A stretch of DNA of 64,000 nucleotides from contig NC_008576.1 in NCBI RefSeq assembly GCF_000014865.1, forward strand, positions 1,827,501 through 1,891,500, read 5' to 3'. The position numbers and the translations under genes are program-made. Positions 8,745 to 17,275 of this stretch are shown here, in pieces. Within the stretch, counting starts at the first letter, position 1. Every line of letters begins with the position of its first letter. The notes under the pieces were generated by a model. The model made no database searches. It saw only the letters and a program-made list of their open reading frames with translations, and was not told the origin of the DNA. The stretch comes from Magnetococcus marinus MC-1 (GTDB lineage: Bacteria > Pseudomonadota > Magnetococcia > Magnetococcales > Magnetococcaceae).

Positions 8745-8760
8745 AATCATTAAAATGATT
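8745..8760. promoter_or_regulatory. Candidate ArsR operator palindrome
   Basis: AATCATTAAAATGATT has two 7-base perfect arms around AA, in the leader of the ArsR gene. ArsR/SmtB proteins usually bind such A+T-rich palindromes over their own promoter. Confidence 0.5.
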
Positions 8761-9165
8761 TGCATCGCATACATAGGTTGGTTGTATTTTATGGCACACG
8801 CCAGCCTTGCCTTATTTTACCATGAAGGGCTAAAGGCAATGGCACTTCTCGTGTACATCGTGGCCTGTTCGCGTACTTAAAGACGATGGTAAGTCTAAAA
8901 AAAATCGCTATCTGCTTTTATCCATGCGAAGAGGCAAAAAAAAATAGGCAAACAGCATTGGTGCGATATTAGGGCTTTATGCCAACTTAAAGCACACTAA
9001 AAACGCCCTATAGGGTGCCAACGCCGCTCATAATACATGATATGTGTCAAGGTTGCAAAAGGATGTAACAAAAAAATGGTAAAAAATTCAGATGAGCATG
9101 ACTGTAGATGAAAAATGGGTAGGGCAGCGCGCGCTGTAAGGCAGCAAGCCTTAAGGGCATTCTGT
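8761..9165. other. Intergenic stretch before the IS66 element
   Basis: Without gene features; A-runs and no convincing ribosome-binding site plus frame combination. It joined directly to the sequence after 11150 before the insertion of the IS element. Confidence 0.5.
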
Positions 9166-9173
9166 GGTTTGCT
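9166..9173. repeat. Left target-site duplication of the IS66 element
   Basis: GGTTTGCT, identical to 11143-11150; 8 bp is the size typical of IS66 elements. Confidence 0.95.
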
Positions 9174-11142
9174 GTAACCGTTCAGAGACCCCTCGTTCAG
9201 TGAGGATGTTCACCGTTTGAGAAGGAGTCAACTGCCGGGAATAGCGCCAATTTTGTTTGACCATGGCAAAGAATATCCTTGACACGATTTTCGTCGAAAA
9301 TGTGAAATTTCAGAAGGAGAGTGCGATCCGATCTGTTTTTGCCTATCAAAGCCTTGAGGAGAGTTCTGGCGGGTTTTCAGCTGTGGCGCCCACCCCCGGG
9401 TACGAGCGAATTTTTGCGCTGGATCCAATGGGGCGCAGAAGCGCAAAAATCTCTTCCTGGAAACCCGTGTTATCATGTGTGCGAGGATTCATTCACCGGC
9501 GATGATGTGGTGCGCGAACCATGAAGCTTTCAGATCACGACCTGCTCCAGATTGATGAGGAATATCTCTCCTCACTATCGTCTGCAGAGTTACTGGCCGT
9601 CAGCCGGAAAATGTTGGAGGATCTCAAGGAATCTCGTGAGCGTTTGAACCGAACACCCGACAACAGTTCCCAGCCGCCCAGCAGTCGTCCGGCGTACCTT
9701 GGGATTCCAGTTGAGCAAGACGAAACGCTTTCGGATGAGGATGAAGAGGACGTTTCGCCGGTGGAGAAGAAGGGAACCGATGATGCGGATGGAGATGATT
9801 CACCAGGGCCATCCGGCAGTTCTACTCCCTCTGCTCCAGGAAATGGTAAGTCGGATTCCTCAGGCAAGAAGCCGAAAGGCAGGGCTGGGAAGCCAGTTGG
9901 GGCCAAGGGATTCGGCAGAACGCAGATAATTCCGATTCGGAGTACCGTGGTTCATCGAGCGGAAACGTGTGCTGCCTGCGATGCTGCCCTTCCCTTGGAT
10001 GCTCGATTTACAGCTCGAATCGGCTATGTGACCATCGATCTGATAAGGGGTGCCCCGGATCAGCCTGGATTGAGGCTAGAGGGGACCAAGCACCTTTTTG
10101 GGGAAGTTGCCTGTAGATGCGGCCATATTTCATGTACCGGTCCCGGCACAGGGGATAGACTTGAGATTGCAGGACGCAAAACCGCAACCAGTTTGAGTGA
10201 ATGGCGTATTGTCGGCCCCATGTTGGCTGCTTTCATTGTTGCGCTCGCAAAACGGATGCGGTTGTCTCGCTCCAAGGTTCAGGAGTTTTTGATCGATTGG
10301 TTCGGCCTGGAGTTGAGTGTCGGGACCATCGACAATTGCATACGTGAGGTCGGACTGGCTGCCGCCCCTGTTCAGGATGAACTGATTGCCGAACTTCGTG
10401 CATCCGCTCTGGCTCATGTAGACGAAACGCCTTGGAAGCAAAAAGGTCAAGCTTTGTGGCTCTGGGTTTTCGCGACGGCAAATACGGTCTTGTTTTGCGT
10501 GGGACGCCGGACTCGACAAATGGTCCTTGATATCCTGACCGAGGAATATGCAGGCTGGCTAATGAGCGATGGACTCATGAACTACCGGATTTTCTCCAGG
10601 CGGCTGCGCTGCTGGGCGCACTTGATCCGAAAAGCCAAGGGGTTGTCGACAAGCCTGGATAAAGAGAGCAAACGATTCGGCTCCAGGGTATTGGAGGTCC
10701 TGGAATACATGGTCGAAGAGGTCAAAGATGGATCGGATCCGCCAGCTGCCGAGTCGATTTTGGAAGAATTCCAGGGATACTGCGAATTGTACAGAGATTA
10801 TCCCCCGTCCGAGAAAGTTCGCAGCCTTGCCGTTGAGCTTCTCAATGACTGGGATGTTATCTGGCAACCTGTGAGAGTTCCAGGGCTGCCGCTGACCAAC
10901 AACGATGCGGAGCGGGCTCTGCGCCACTGGGTCATTGCGCGTCTGATCAGCCACGGAACTCGTACGGCAGAAGGGAGTCGGGTATTGGGTGTGCTGGCTA
11001 GCGTCATCGAAACTTGCCGATTGCGGAACGTGTCTCCCTGGGACTATCTTGCTGAGGTGATTGCTGAACGGAGAAAGGGAAACCTCGTACCGCCGTTACC
11101 GGCTCCAGTAGCCGCTTGATATCGGGGTCTCTGAACGGTTAC
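9174..11142 (+). mobile_element. Complete IS66-family insertion sequence (1969 bp)
   Basis: Perfect 19-base inverted ends: GTAACCGTTCAGAGACCCC at 9174-9192 and its complement at 11124-11142, starting with GTAA as in other IS66 elements. Both ends are flanked by the 8-bp duplication GGTTTGCT. Only the large transposase TnpC is encoded; the small accessory tnpA and tnpB genes of classical IS66 are absent. The 330 bases between the left end and tnpC contain only a small frame (about 9263-9505) without known features. Intact ends, frame and duplication indicate a recent insertion that could still be active if accessory proteins are not required. Confidence 0.97.
9521..11119 (+). CDS. tnpC: IS66-family transposase TnpC
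   Basis: 532 residues. N-terminal Ser/Asp/Glu-rich region and coiled-coil start, then a Cys-rich zinc-finger-like part (CAACDAAL ... CRCGHISC), then the DDE domain with HVDETPW, LMSDGLMNYRIF and NNDAERALR, matching the IS66 catalytic D, D and E. The C-terminal IS66 tail (GSRVLGVLASVIETCRLRNVSPWDYL) is complete. It cuts and joins the 19-base ends that frame the element. The gene ends only four bases before the right inverted repeat. No clear Shine-Dalgarno sequence precedes ATG 9521, so translation may be weak. Confidence 0.95.
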   Translation: MKLSDHDLLQIDEEYLSSLSSAELLAVSRKMLEDLKESRERLNRTPDNSSQPPSSRPAYLGIPVEQDETLSDEDEEDVSPVEKKGTDDADGDDSPGPSGSSTPSAPGNGKSDSSGKKPKGRAGKPVGAKGFGRTQIIPIRSTVVHRAETCAACDAALPLDARFTARIGYVTIDLIRGAPDQPGLRLEGTKHLFGEVACRCGHISCTGPGTGDRLEIAGRKTATSLSEWRIVGPMLAAFIVALAKRMRLSRSKVQEFLIDWFGLELSVGTIDNCIREVGLAAAPVQDELIAELRASALAHVDETPWKQKGQALWLWVFATANTVLFCVGRRTRQMVLDILTEEYAGWLMSDGLMNYRIFSRRLRCWAHLIRKAKGLSTSLDKESKRFGSRVLEVLEYMVEEVKDGSDPPAAESILEEFQGYCELYRDYPPSEKVRSLAVELLNDWDVIWQPVRVPGLPLTNNDAERALRHWVIARLISHGTRTAEGSRVLGVLASVIETCRLRNVSPWDYLAEVIAERRKGNLVPPLPAPVAA

Positions 11143-11150
11143 GGTTTGCT
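11143..11150. repeat. Right target-site duplication of the IS66 element
   Basis: GGTTTGCT, the copy of 9166-9173. Confidence 0.95.
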
Positions 11151-11702
11151 AGGTTTCCCCAGCGCGTTGGGGGAGGGTGCATATAGGCTACAGCATCTTT
11201 TAAAGCTTTAAAAAAACAGGGATTGCTTGCCCTTGTCCGCAAAGTATCAGTGCTCTCTGATAGGCGGGGTTGGTTGTCAATTGCGGCACAGAACGCATAT
11301 GTGCGCCACCTTCTTTCAGGCTGCTCTCTTTAGCGCGCAATTGCGGGAAAAAGAGTACCCAAAAAATGGCTTAGTGTTAAAAAAGGTCGAAGAGTTAACT
11401 GATCTGACCAATTATTTGGCAATCCGTCAAATCCCTATAGTATGGTGTGAGAGGGTGTTTGGACGGGCTCCAACCTTGTGGCTGTGAATGCTCGCAATGA
11501 GGGGTGTGGCTGGGGTGGACTTTTTTTATTGCATTAGGGCACTATAGAGGCGGCGTCGGTCGAGAAGGTGTTCGGTGGACGGACGAGGGGGGTGTTGAGC
11601 GGTGTGTCGGCTAATAGCGTCAGGCGATGGCTCAAAATGCCTCAGGGTAGATAGAAATTGGCACCCCAAGGTGTCGAGGTTATAAGCTAAGGAAAGCGCC
11701 TT
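11151..11702. other. Intergenic stretch after the IS66 element
   Basis: 550 bases with no supported gene. A small hairpin CCCCA/TGGGG lies near 11157-11173. The last 120 bases before 11703 are the likely promoter and leader of the MTHFR-like gene; no known riboswitch pattern was recognised in it. Confidence 0.4.
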
Positions 11703-12464
11703 ATGTCGTTGCGAAATGCCAACTGTCGCCTCTCTGTTGAGTTGGTGCCACGAGATGTTGAAGTGTTAAAAGATGAGATAAAACGGGTACACCAACACTT
11801 TCCCCAGATCACCACCATTAACATACCAGATTTGGTTCGTTACCCAATCCGCAGTTGGGACGGTTGTGTGTTGGCGAAAGATCATTTTTCCAGTGCCATT
11901 CCTCATTTGCGCGCCATGGATATGCCCGAGCAACCGATACTGCCCATGCTTGATGTGCTGGATGCCAATGGCATTACAGAGGTGCTGGTTATTAGTGGTG
12001 ATGAACCGGTGGCGGGTGAAGTGCATCGCGGCCCCGACTCGTTGGAAATTATCCAGCGGTTTAAAACGCTGGCACCGCATATTAAAGTTTATGCTGCGCT
12101 GGACCCCTACCGTACCAACATCCAGCATGAGTTGGCGTATGCCCAACAAAAATTGGAAGCGGGCGCGGCGGGCCTTTTTACCCAGCCCTTTTTTGACCAT
12201 CGCTTAATGCAGATCTATGCGGATCAGCTGCAAGGGTGTGCGGTGTGGTGGGGGCTATCACCGGTGGTGACAGAGGCTTCTAAAAATTACTGGTCACGGG
12301 TGAATCGGGTGGTTTTTCCCGCCTCATTTCAAGCCGATTTAGCCTGGAACCAGGCTTTCGCGCGGGATGTGTTGGATATGATCCATGAGATGGGTCACCA
12401 TATCTACTTTATGCCGATCCGGGTTCCGGTAGAAGATTATCTGGCGGGTGTGCTGGCCGAGTAA
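11703..12464 (+). CDS. Short methylenetetrahydrofolate reductase-like flavoprotein
   Basis: 253 residues, shorter than typical MetF (about 295). The N-terminal SVELVPRD corresponds to the SFEFFPP motif with its catalytic Glu. VISGDEP corresponds to the MetF RGD segment whose Asp contacts FAD, and AGAAGLFTQPFFD is the well-known MTHFR quinone/FAD-side motif. MTHFR reduces methylene-THF to methyl-THF. The low overall similarity and shorter barrel mean the substrate could be a different folate. The start ATG 11703 has GGAAAG upstream. Neighbours for sulfur-carrier and siroheme functions hint at one-carbon or sulfur metabolism, but this is weak. Confidence 0.75.
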   Translation: MSLRNANCRLSVELVPRDVEVLKDEIKRVHQHFPQITTINIPDLVRYPIRSWDGCVLAKDHFSSAIPHLRAMDMPEQPILPMLDVLDANGITEVLVISGDEPVAGEVHRGPDSLEIIQRFKTLAPHIKVYAALDPYRTNIQHELAYAQQKLEAGAAGLFTQPFFDHRLMQIYADQLQGCAVWWGLSPVVTEASKNYWSRVNRVVFPASFQADLAWNQAFARDVLDMIHEMGHHIYFMPIRVPVEDYLAGVLAE

Positions 12465-12531
12465 GGTACGCCAATCCCCCTAAACAGTAAGCGGCTCGTG
12501 GGGCTGGCCGCTTGTTGTTTGGGGGAGCAAA

Positions 12532-12903
12532 TTAGTCAATGGCCTGGAGATTTGCCGAGATGGGCTGGTGAGCAATGCGAATTAAAACCACGCCGATGGC
12601 CGTATCTTCTTGAGTGTCAGCCCACAATCCACGCTCCTGCAAGCGGGGGTAGAGCAGGGCAGGCATGCGGTTGTGGTAAACAATAAGCTGTTTTCCAACA
12701 GGCAAGCCAACCACCGCCTCTAAAATCACTGACAGCGGCTGCGGGGGTGGCAGTTCACGTACATCCACAACCTGATGCACGGTTGGGTTTTCGTACCAAG
12801 CTGGGTCTATGTCGGCAGATCCACGCAATGGGGAGGGCAGCGGTTTACAAGGGTGGTTACAGGCCACTTGCTTGGGGAGATGCTGGTCGGTCTGGCGTGA
12901 CAT
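12532..12903 (-). CDS. DUF2249 (TusA-like fold) domain protein
   Basis: 123 residues. After a Cys-containing N-terminal tail (VACNHPCKPL), residues 42-120 fit the DUF2249 pattern: VDVRELPPPQPLSVILEAV, a central GLPVGKQLIVYHNRMPALLYPRLQ and a final strand ending at IRIA. DUF2249 domains resemble TusA sulfur-carrier proteins and accompany redox or denitrification genes, but lack a proven general function. The start has a strong AAGGAGGG. It is divergent from the siroheme-synthase gene, with about 145 bases between starts. Whether the two N-terminal Cys carry sulfur or metal cannot be decided. Confidence 0.8.
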   Translation of the reverse strand: MSRQTDQHLPKQVACNHPCKPLPSPLRGSADIDPAWYENPTVHQVVDVRELPPPQPLSVILEAVVGLPVGKQLIVYHNRMPALLYPRLQERGLWADTQEDTAIGVVLIRIAHQPISANLQAID

Positions 12904-13047
12904 GGATAACCCTCCTTAAATAGAACCCCCATTATGCAAAAAAAAGCTGATTCATTCAACACCTCGTCGCCCTAACGGTTGTAAAACGGCTTGGTGGGTC
13001 TGCCGCCACATGCAAGCTTGGTTGCTCTCTACAAAGGGATATCTTTG

Positions 13048-13734
13048 ATGACAAATTGCAGTGATTCACCGCTTTTGACCAAGCCACAGCCCTTTTTTAT
13101 GCAGTTACAGGGGCGACGTTGTTTGGTGGTCGGGGCCGATGGTGAAGCGGCTGAAAAGTGTGAACAGCTGCTGCAAGCAGGCGCGCAGGTGATCTGGTTA
13201 GCACCCGAGCCCACCGCCGCCATGCAACGTTTGATGGATGCATACCCCATCGAGTGGGTCACAGAAGCGTTTACTGAAAAATGGTTGCAAGGGGTGTGGT
13301 TGGTGCTCTGTAGTGGTACCGATACGGCGTTGTTACCCAATCTGTTTGCTGCGTGTGAAGCGCGCCAAATTTTTTTAAATGTGGTGGATAAGCCTCGCTA
13401 TTGCTCTCTGATTTGGCCGGCCCAAATCCAGCGAGGAGTGGTTTCAGTGGCGATTTCAACAGGGGGCGCCAGCCCCGCTTTAGCGCGCTGGGTGCGGGAG
13501 CAGATTGAAGCGCTGTTGCCTGCCCAGTTAGGTGCTCTGGCACTTTGGTTGTGCGGGCAGCGTGAACAGGTAAAAACGCGCTTGACGGGTGGCTTTGCGC
13601 AGCGGGCAACATTTTGGTCGACACTCTTTAAAGAAGGCTTGGTCGAGTGTTATGTGCAACAGGGTGAGCAAGCGGCATTGGGGCGTGTTCAGCAGGCGCT
13701 TGAAGAGGTGACAAACATGCAGGAAAAAGGGTAA
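13048..13734 (+). CDS. Precorrin-2 dehydrogenase / siroheme synthase N-terminal domain (CysG-N / Met8-like)
   Basis: 228 residues. N-terminal NAD-binding region with CLVVGADGEAAEKCEQLLQAG (family GGxxVAxxKxxxLLxxGA), then the dimerisation segment VVDKPRYCSLIWPAQIQRG and ISTGGASPALARWVREQIEALLP, both diagnostic. The protein oxidises precorrin-2 to sirohydrochlorin and may insert iron. The methyltransferase half of full CysG is absent, so a separate uroporphyrinogen methyltransferase (CobA) must exist elsewhere. ATG 13048 is chosen over the earlier GTG because AAAGGGA precedes it at 8 bases. The fingerprint GADGEAA lacks one Gly of the usual GGGxVA. Confidence 0.9.
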   Translation: MTNCSDSPLLTKPQPFFMQLQGRRCLVVGADGEAAEKCEQLLQAGAQVIWLAPEPTAAMQRLMDAYPIEWVTEAFTEKWLQGVWLVLCSGTDTALLPNLFAACEARQIFLNVVDKPRYCSLIWPAQIQRGVVSVAISTGGASPALARWVREQIEALLPAQLGALALWLCGQREQVKTRLTGGFAQRATFWSTLFKEGLVECYVQQGEQAALGRVQQALEEVTNMQEKG

Positions 13735-13839
13735 AGGGAAAGGCTTTTTACAAAGCGGTAGCCACATCCTTGTTGCCTTCTGGAAAAGGGGAGGATGGTC
13801 GGTGTGTTTACGCCATTTTGTTAGGGGCGGGCGAGGGCT

Positions 13840-15555
13840 TTACGGATTTTGCGTCTCCTTATCCAAGGTGGCCACGCAGAAACGGTTACGCCCCTCTTGC
13901 TTGGCGCGGTACATGGCCGTATCGGCAGATTTAAGCAGTTTGGTGATACTGTTGCCGTGGATCGGATAGAGGCTAATACCAATACTACAGCCGACCTGGA
14001 AACTTTCGTTGCCAAAGTTGACGGGCTTTTGAATGGCGTGGATAAGCTTTTGCGCCACCCCCATAACCAAATGTTCTTCACGTATTTCGGTAAGCACGGC
14101 CACAAATTCATCCCCACCTACCCGCGCGGCAGTGTCCGATTGGCGCAACTCATAGCGGATGCGTGCTGAGATCTCCCGTAAGACGGCATCTCCTGCTTCA
14201 TGTCCATAGTTATCATTGACCGGTTTAAAATGGTCAAGATCAATATAGAGCACTGCAATTTTGCCCTCATAGCGTCTGGCCTTAGAGACCGCTTGTTGCA
14301 AACGGTCCTCTAACAACGAACGGTTGGGCAAGCCCGTTAACGGGTCGTGATGGGCTTGGTGTTTAAGCTTTTCTTCGGCAATTTTACGGGTGGTAATGTC
14401 GGAAAACAGGCCAATATAGTGACTGATCTGCTGGTTTTCACCACGAATGATGCTTAAAGAGAGCCACTCGGGAAATTCCTCGCCATTTTTACGGCGCCGC
14501 CAGATCTCGCCTTGCCAATTTCCCTGATTCTCCGCCTGCTGCCAGATAGATTGGTAAAAAGCGGCATCATGACGTTGTGAGCGTAGCAGTTCAGGCGAGC
14601 GGCCAATGACCTCTTCGCGGGTGTAACCGGTGATATAGCTAAAGGCCGGGTTGACATCCACGATTATGCGCTCAGCATCCAGCACCACCAGCCCTTCCTG
14701 GCTGTGGTTGAAGATTTTGGCGGCCAGCTTGAGCCGCTCCTCTTTTTCGCGTTGATCGCGAATATCCCGAAAAGAGAGCACACCGCCGCTCAAAAAATGG
14801 CCATCCAGGATGGGTGCGGCATTAAAAGAGATGGGTATAAGCTTACCCGTGCGGGTGCGAAACAGGGTTTCGCCACTGATCTGTTCGGTTTCACCACGCA
14901 GGGCGGCCAGCATGTGATCGGCGCTCTGCTGGTCGTGCAAACTGCCACAAGTGTGGGGAATCAATTGCTCGTTTAATGTGGTTAGGTGGAGGGCAGACTC
15001 GCTATATTCCAGCAACTTTTCCCCAGCGGGGTTAAGAAAGATGATGCGCTGGGCATTATCCACGCTCAACAAACCTTCTCCCAACGAAGCCGTAAGATCT
15101 CTAAGCCGTTTTTCACTGCTGCGTACCTGCTGCATGGCCCGCTCTAACTTAATGATGGAACGCAGACGTGCCAGCAGTTCAACCCGGCGAATCGGCTTGG
15201 TAATATAGTCGGTGGCCCCCTCTTCAAAGGCGTGGGCCAGATCACGCGGGCGATCATTGCCCGTGACCATAATGACCGGAATATTCTGGGTGGGCGGGTT
15301 GGCTTTGAGCTGCCGTAGCACCGATAAGCCATCCATATCCGGCATCATAACATCCATAAAAATGATGTCTGGCAGGCTGGTATGGGGGGGGTTAAACGGC
15401 GCAATGCTCGCTGTATCCGTTGGTGTTAACCCCAAGGTTTGTAAAAAGGCTTCGCCAGAGTCGTGCAGCTGTAATGTGCTATAACCCGCTTTGCTAAGGA
15501 TACGCATCAAGAGCAAACGATCATCTGGAGAGTCATCAACAATGGCAATATGCAC
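13840..15555 (-). CDS. Response regulator-diguanylate cyclase: REC-PAS-PAS-GGDEF
   Basis: 571 residues. Receiver (1-125) with DD at 7-8, phospho-acceptor D68 (IIFMDVMMPDMDG) and the TKP Lys. Two PAS domains (about 150-265 and 280-395, the second with a PAC-like end). GGDEF domain 400-565 with an intact GGDEF at 480-484, so synthesis of c-di-GMP is expected. RQSD five residues before GGDEF is an RxxD inhibitory site, so product inhibition is likely. No EAL domain. It is translated 27 bases after an Hpt gene, which probably phosphorylates it. The enzyme is cytosolic and carries no membrane segment. Confidence 0.94.
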   Translation of the reverse strand: MHIAIVDDSPDDRLLLMRILSKAGYSTLQLHDSGEAFLQTLGLTPTDTASIAPFNPPHTSLPDIIFMDVMMPDMDGLSVLRQLKANPPTQNIPVIMVTGNDRPRDLAHAFEEGATDYITKPIRRVELLARLRSIIKLERAMQQVRSSEKRLRDLTASLGEGLLSVDNAQRIIFLNPAGEKLLEYSESALHLTTLNEQLIPHTCGSLHDQQSADHMLAALRGETEQISGETLFRTRTGKLIPISFNAAPILDGHFLSGGVLSFRDIRDQREKEERLKLAAKIFNHSQEGLVVLDAERIIVDVNPAFSYITGYTREEVIGRSPELLRSQRHDAAFYQSIWQQAENQGNWQGEIWRRRKNGEEFPEWLSLSIIRGENQQISHYIGLFSDITTRKIAEEKLKHQAHHDPLTGLPNRSLLEDRLQQAVSKARRYEGKIAVLYIDLDHFKPVNDNYGHEAGDAVLREISARIRYELRQSDTAARVGGDEFVAVLTEIREEHLVMGVAQKLIHAIQKPVNFGNESFQVGCSIGISLYPIHGNSITKLLKSADTAMYRAKQEGRNRFCVATLDKETQNP

Positions 15556-15582
15556 GGGACCCCAACTTCAAGGCTTATAAGG

Positions 15583-15885
15583 TTATTCGTAACGGATTTC
15601 TACGCGTTCCAGATAATCCTTTAATTGGGTAACACCGACAGCAATGCCCTCTTTGTTAGAATTTTTGGCAGCGATTTCGATGTCTCGACCAATTTCGGTG
15701 ATTTGGTCAAAGCCGTACCCCGCACCAGAACCTTTCATGCGGTGTCCTAAAATGCTTGCGGTTTCAAAATCATCATCCAGTAAAGATTTCTCAAGGTCTT
15801 GAATGTCTTTGCGACGATTCTCCAGATAACCGGGCACAATATCTTCAAGATCTTCATCAATGACAACTTTGATGGGGTCGGACAT
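15583..15885 (-). CDS. Stand-alone Hpt (histidine phosphotransfer) protein
   Basis: 100 residues, all-helical, with ASILGHRMKGSGAGYGF, the classic Hpt phosphorylation motif; H48 is the phospho-acceptor. ATG 15885 has a perfect GGAGG 5 bases upstream; an earlier in-frame start would place this ribosome-binding site inside the gene. It is upstream of and co-directional with the REC-PAS-PAS-GGDEF gene, so a phosphorelay histidine kinase, Hpt, then diguanylate cyclase is likely. The hybrid kinase partner is not adjacent. Confidence 0.9.
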   Translation of the reverse strand: MSDPIKVVIDEDLEDIVPGYLENRRKDIQDLEKSLLDDDFETASILGHRMKGSGAGYGFDQITEIGRDIEIAAKNSNKEGIAVGVTQLKDYLERVEIRYE

Positions 15886-16423
15886 GTAATCCTCCGTCAT
15901 ACGAGCTGCACAAGGCAGCTAACAGAATTAAAAGGTAAAGCGCTTCCGTTGGTACCGTCTGCGTAACGCAGTAATCAGGCGAAACAAAAGGCCATCTGAC
16001 GCCATCCATATCATGTATGCACCTTGATTGCCACCCACATAGAATAGCCAAAACCTCCATTTTTCGCTAAGAAAAACTTGTTGCAAGGGTCGGAAAAGCG
16101 TGGTTTCGTTAAATTTTGCAAGGGGAACAAAATTTTGGGTTAAGTTTTTTTATCGCTCTTCCACAGCCTCGATGGTTGATACAGAGGGGGAGAATGATTC
16201 TGTTGAGTTACGCAATGTTACGCATTTGAAGGCTGGAAAAAATGGATAATAGGTGTATGATTTGCGTGTAGGGATTGTCATCGGGGGTGTCGAGTTTTTG
16301 TATACGGTGGTTTTCCTCTATTCTCGCATGGTCTATACAAACCCTCTTTAAGCTGGTGCCAAGGGTGAATGGGCTGGGGTCATAACGGAATGGTTTTTTC
16401 TTGGATAAGGTGTTTGAGATACC
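15886..16423. other. Divergent promoter region between Hpt and OmpR-type regulator genes
   Basis: About 540 bases without supported genes. It must contain promoters for both directions. No clear palindrome or riboswitch recognised; there is a run of weakly similar TTACGCA segments near 16209-16225. Confidence 0.4.
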
Positions 16424-17176
16424 ATGTCAAGTGAAGGGCAGATTCTTGTCTGTGATGATGATCCAGATATTTTGCGGCTGGTCGGTGACTATCTAGAGCA
16501 GCGTGATTTTCGCGTGAGGTTGGCCGACAGTGGCGGCGCGATGAAACAAATTTTGGAACAGACCCAGATTGATGTCGTGGTGCTGGATCTGATTTTACCC
16601 GACGAAGATGGTTTGCAGCTTTGCCGCGAACTGCGGGCGCGCTCTAACTTACCGATTATTATTCTGAGCTCCAAAGGGGAGCAGATGGACCGTATCATCG
16701 GTCTCGAAATGGGGGCTGACGACTATGTGTCCAAACCGTTTCATCCCCGTGAGCTGCTGGCGCGCATCAAAAGTGTATTGCGTCGCGCCCGCTCTCTGCC
16801 TGAGACCATTTTAGATAATCCTGAACAGTTTAGTTACCATTTTTCGGGTTGGACAGTCGATGGTCCTTCGCGCACTCTGTTTGCCCCCAGCGGCAATAAG
16901 GTGGTGTTGACCGGCGGTGAACACGCTCTACTGCGGGTCTTTTTGCACCATCCCAATCGGGTGCTCAGCCGGGACCAAATTTTAGATCTTACCTATGGTA
17001 AAGACCAAGAGCCCTTTGGGCGCACCATTGATATGCAGGTTAGTCGTCTGCGTAAACGTTTGGTGGACAATGCCAAAGATCCTTCATTGATTAAAACGGT
17101 CCGCAATGCGGGCTATGTTTTTTGCTCGCGGGTCACGATTGAAGCGGTTGCAGAGTCGCCAAATATCGCCGAATAA
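16424..17176 (+). CDS. OmpR/PhoB-family response regulator
   Basis: 250 residues. Receiver domain with acidic pocket CDDDPD, phospho-acceptor D55 (VVVLDLILPDEDG), Ser/Thr switch in ILSSK and K104 in YVSKPF. Winged-helix trans_reg_C domain from about 135 to 235 with LTGGEHALLRVFLHHPNRVLSRDQIL and GRTIDMQVSRLRKRL. It activates or represses transcription upon phosphorylation. No histidine kinase gene is adjacent, so it is an orphan. A perfect-stem terminator follows, so it is monocistronic. Confidence 0.95.
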   Translation: MSSEGQILVCDDDPDILRLVGDYLEQRDFRVRLADSGGAMKQILEQTQIDVVVLDLILPDEDGLQLCRELRARSNLPIIILSSKGEQMDRIIGLEMGADDYVSKPFHPRELLARIKSVLRRARSLPETILDNPEQFSYHFSGWTVDGPSRTLFAPSGNKVVLTGGEHALLRVFLHHPNRVLSRDQILDLTYGKDQEPFGRTIDMQVSRLRKRLVDNAKDPSLIKTVRNAGYVFCSRVTIEAVAESPNIAE

Positions 17177-17204
17177 GCCCGAGATATTAAGATGTTTGTC
17201 GCAG

Positions 17205-17234
17205 ACAGGGCCACCCGGTAACGGGTGGCCCTGT
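17205..17234 (+). terminator. Hairpin after the OmpR-type regulator gene
   Basis: Perfect 13-base arms ACAGGGCCACCCG and CGGGTGGCCCTGT around GTAA. No T-run follows, so it may be a weak or Rho-assisted terminator. Confidence 0.65.
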
Positions 17235-17275
17235 GCGTTAACATGGGCGTTACTTTTTACCTGTAGGAAAGCGTT

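Noticed and set aside
9263-9505. Small open frame at the left side of the IS66 element (about 80 residues)
   Set aside because: It does not resemble IS66 TnpA or TnpB, has no clear ribosome-binding site, and composition is not convincing; kept only as a remark.
11227-11487. 86-codon open frame after the IS66 element
   Set aside because: No start context, no family features, Cys/Trp pattern looks random.
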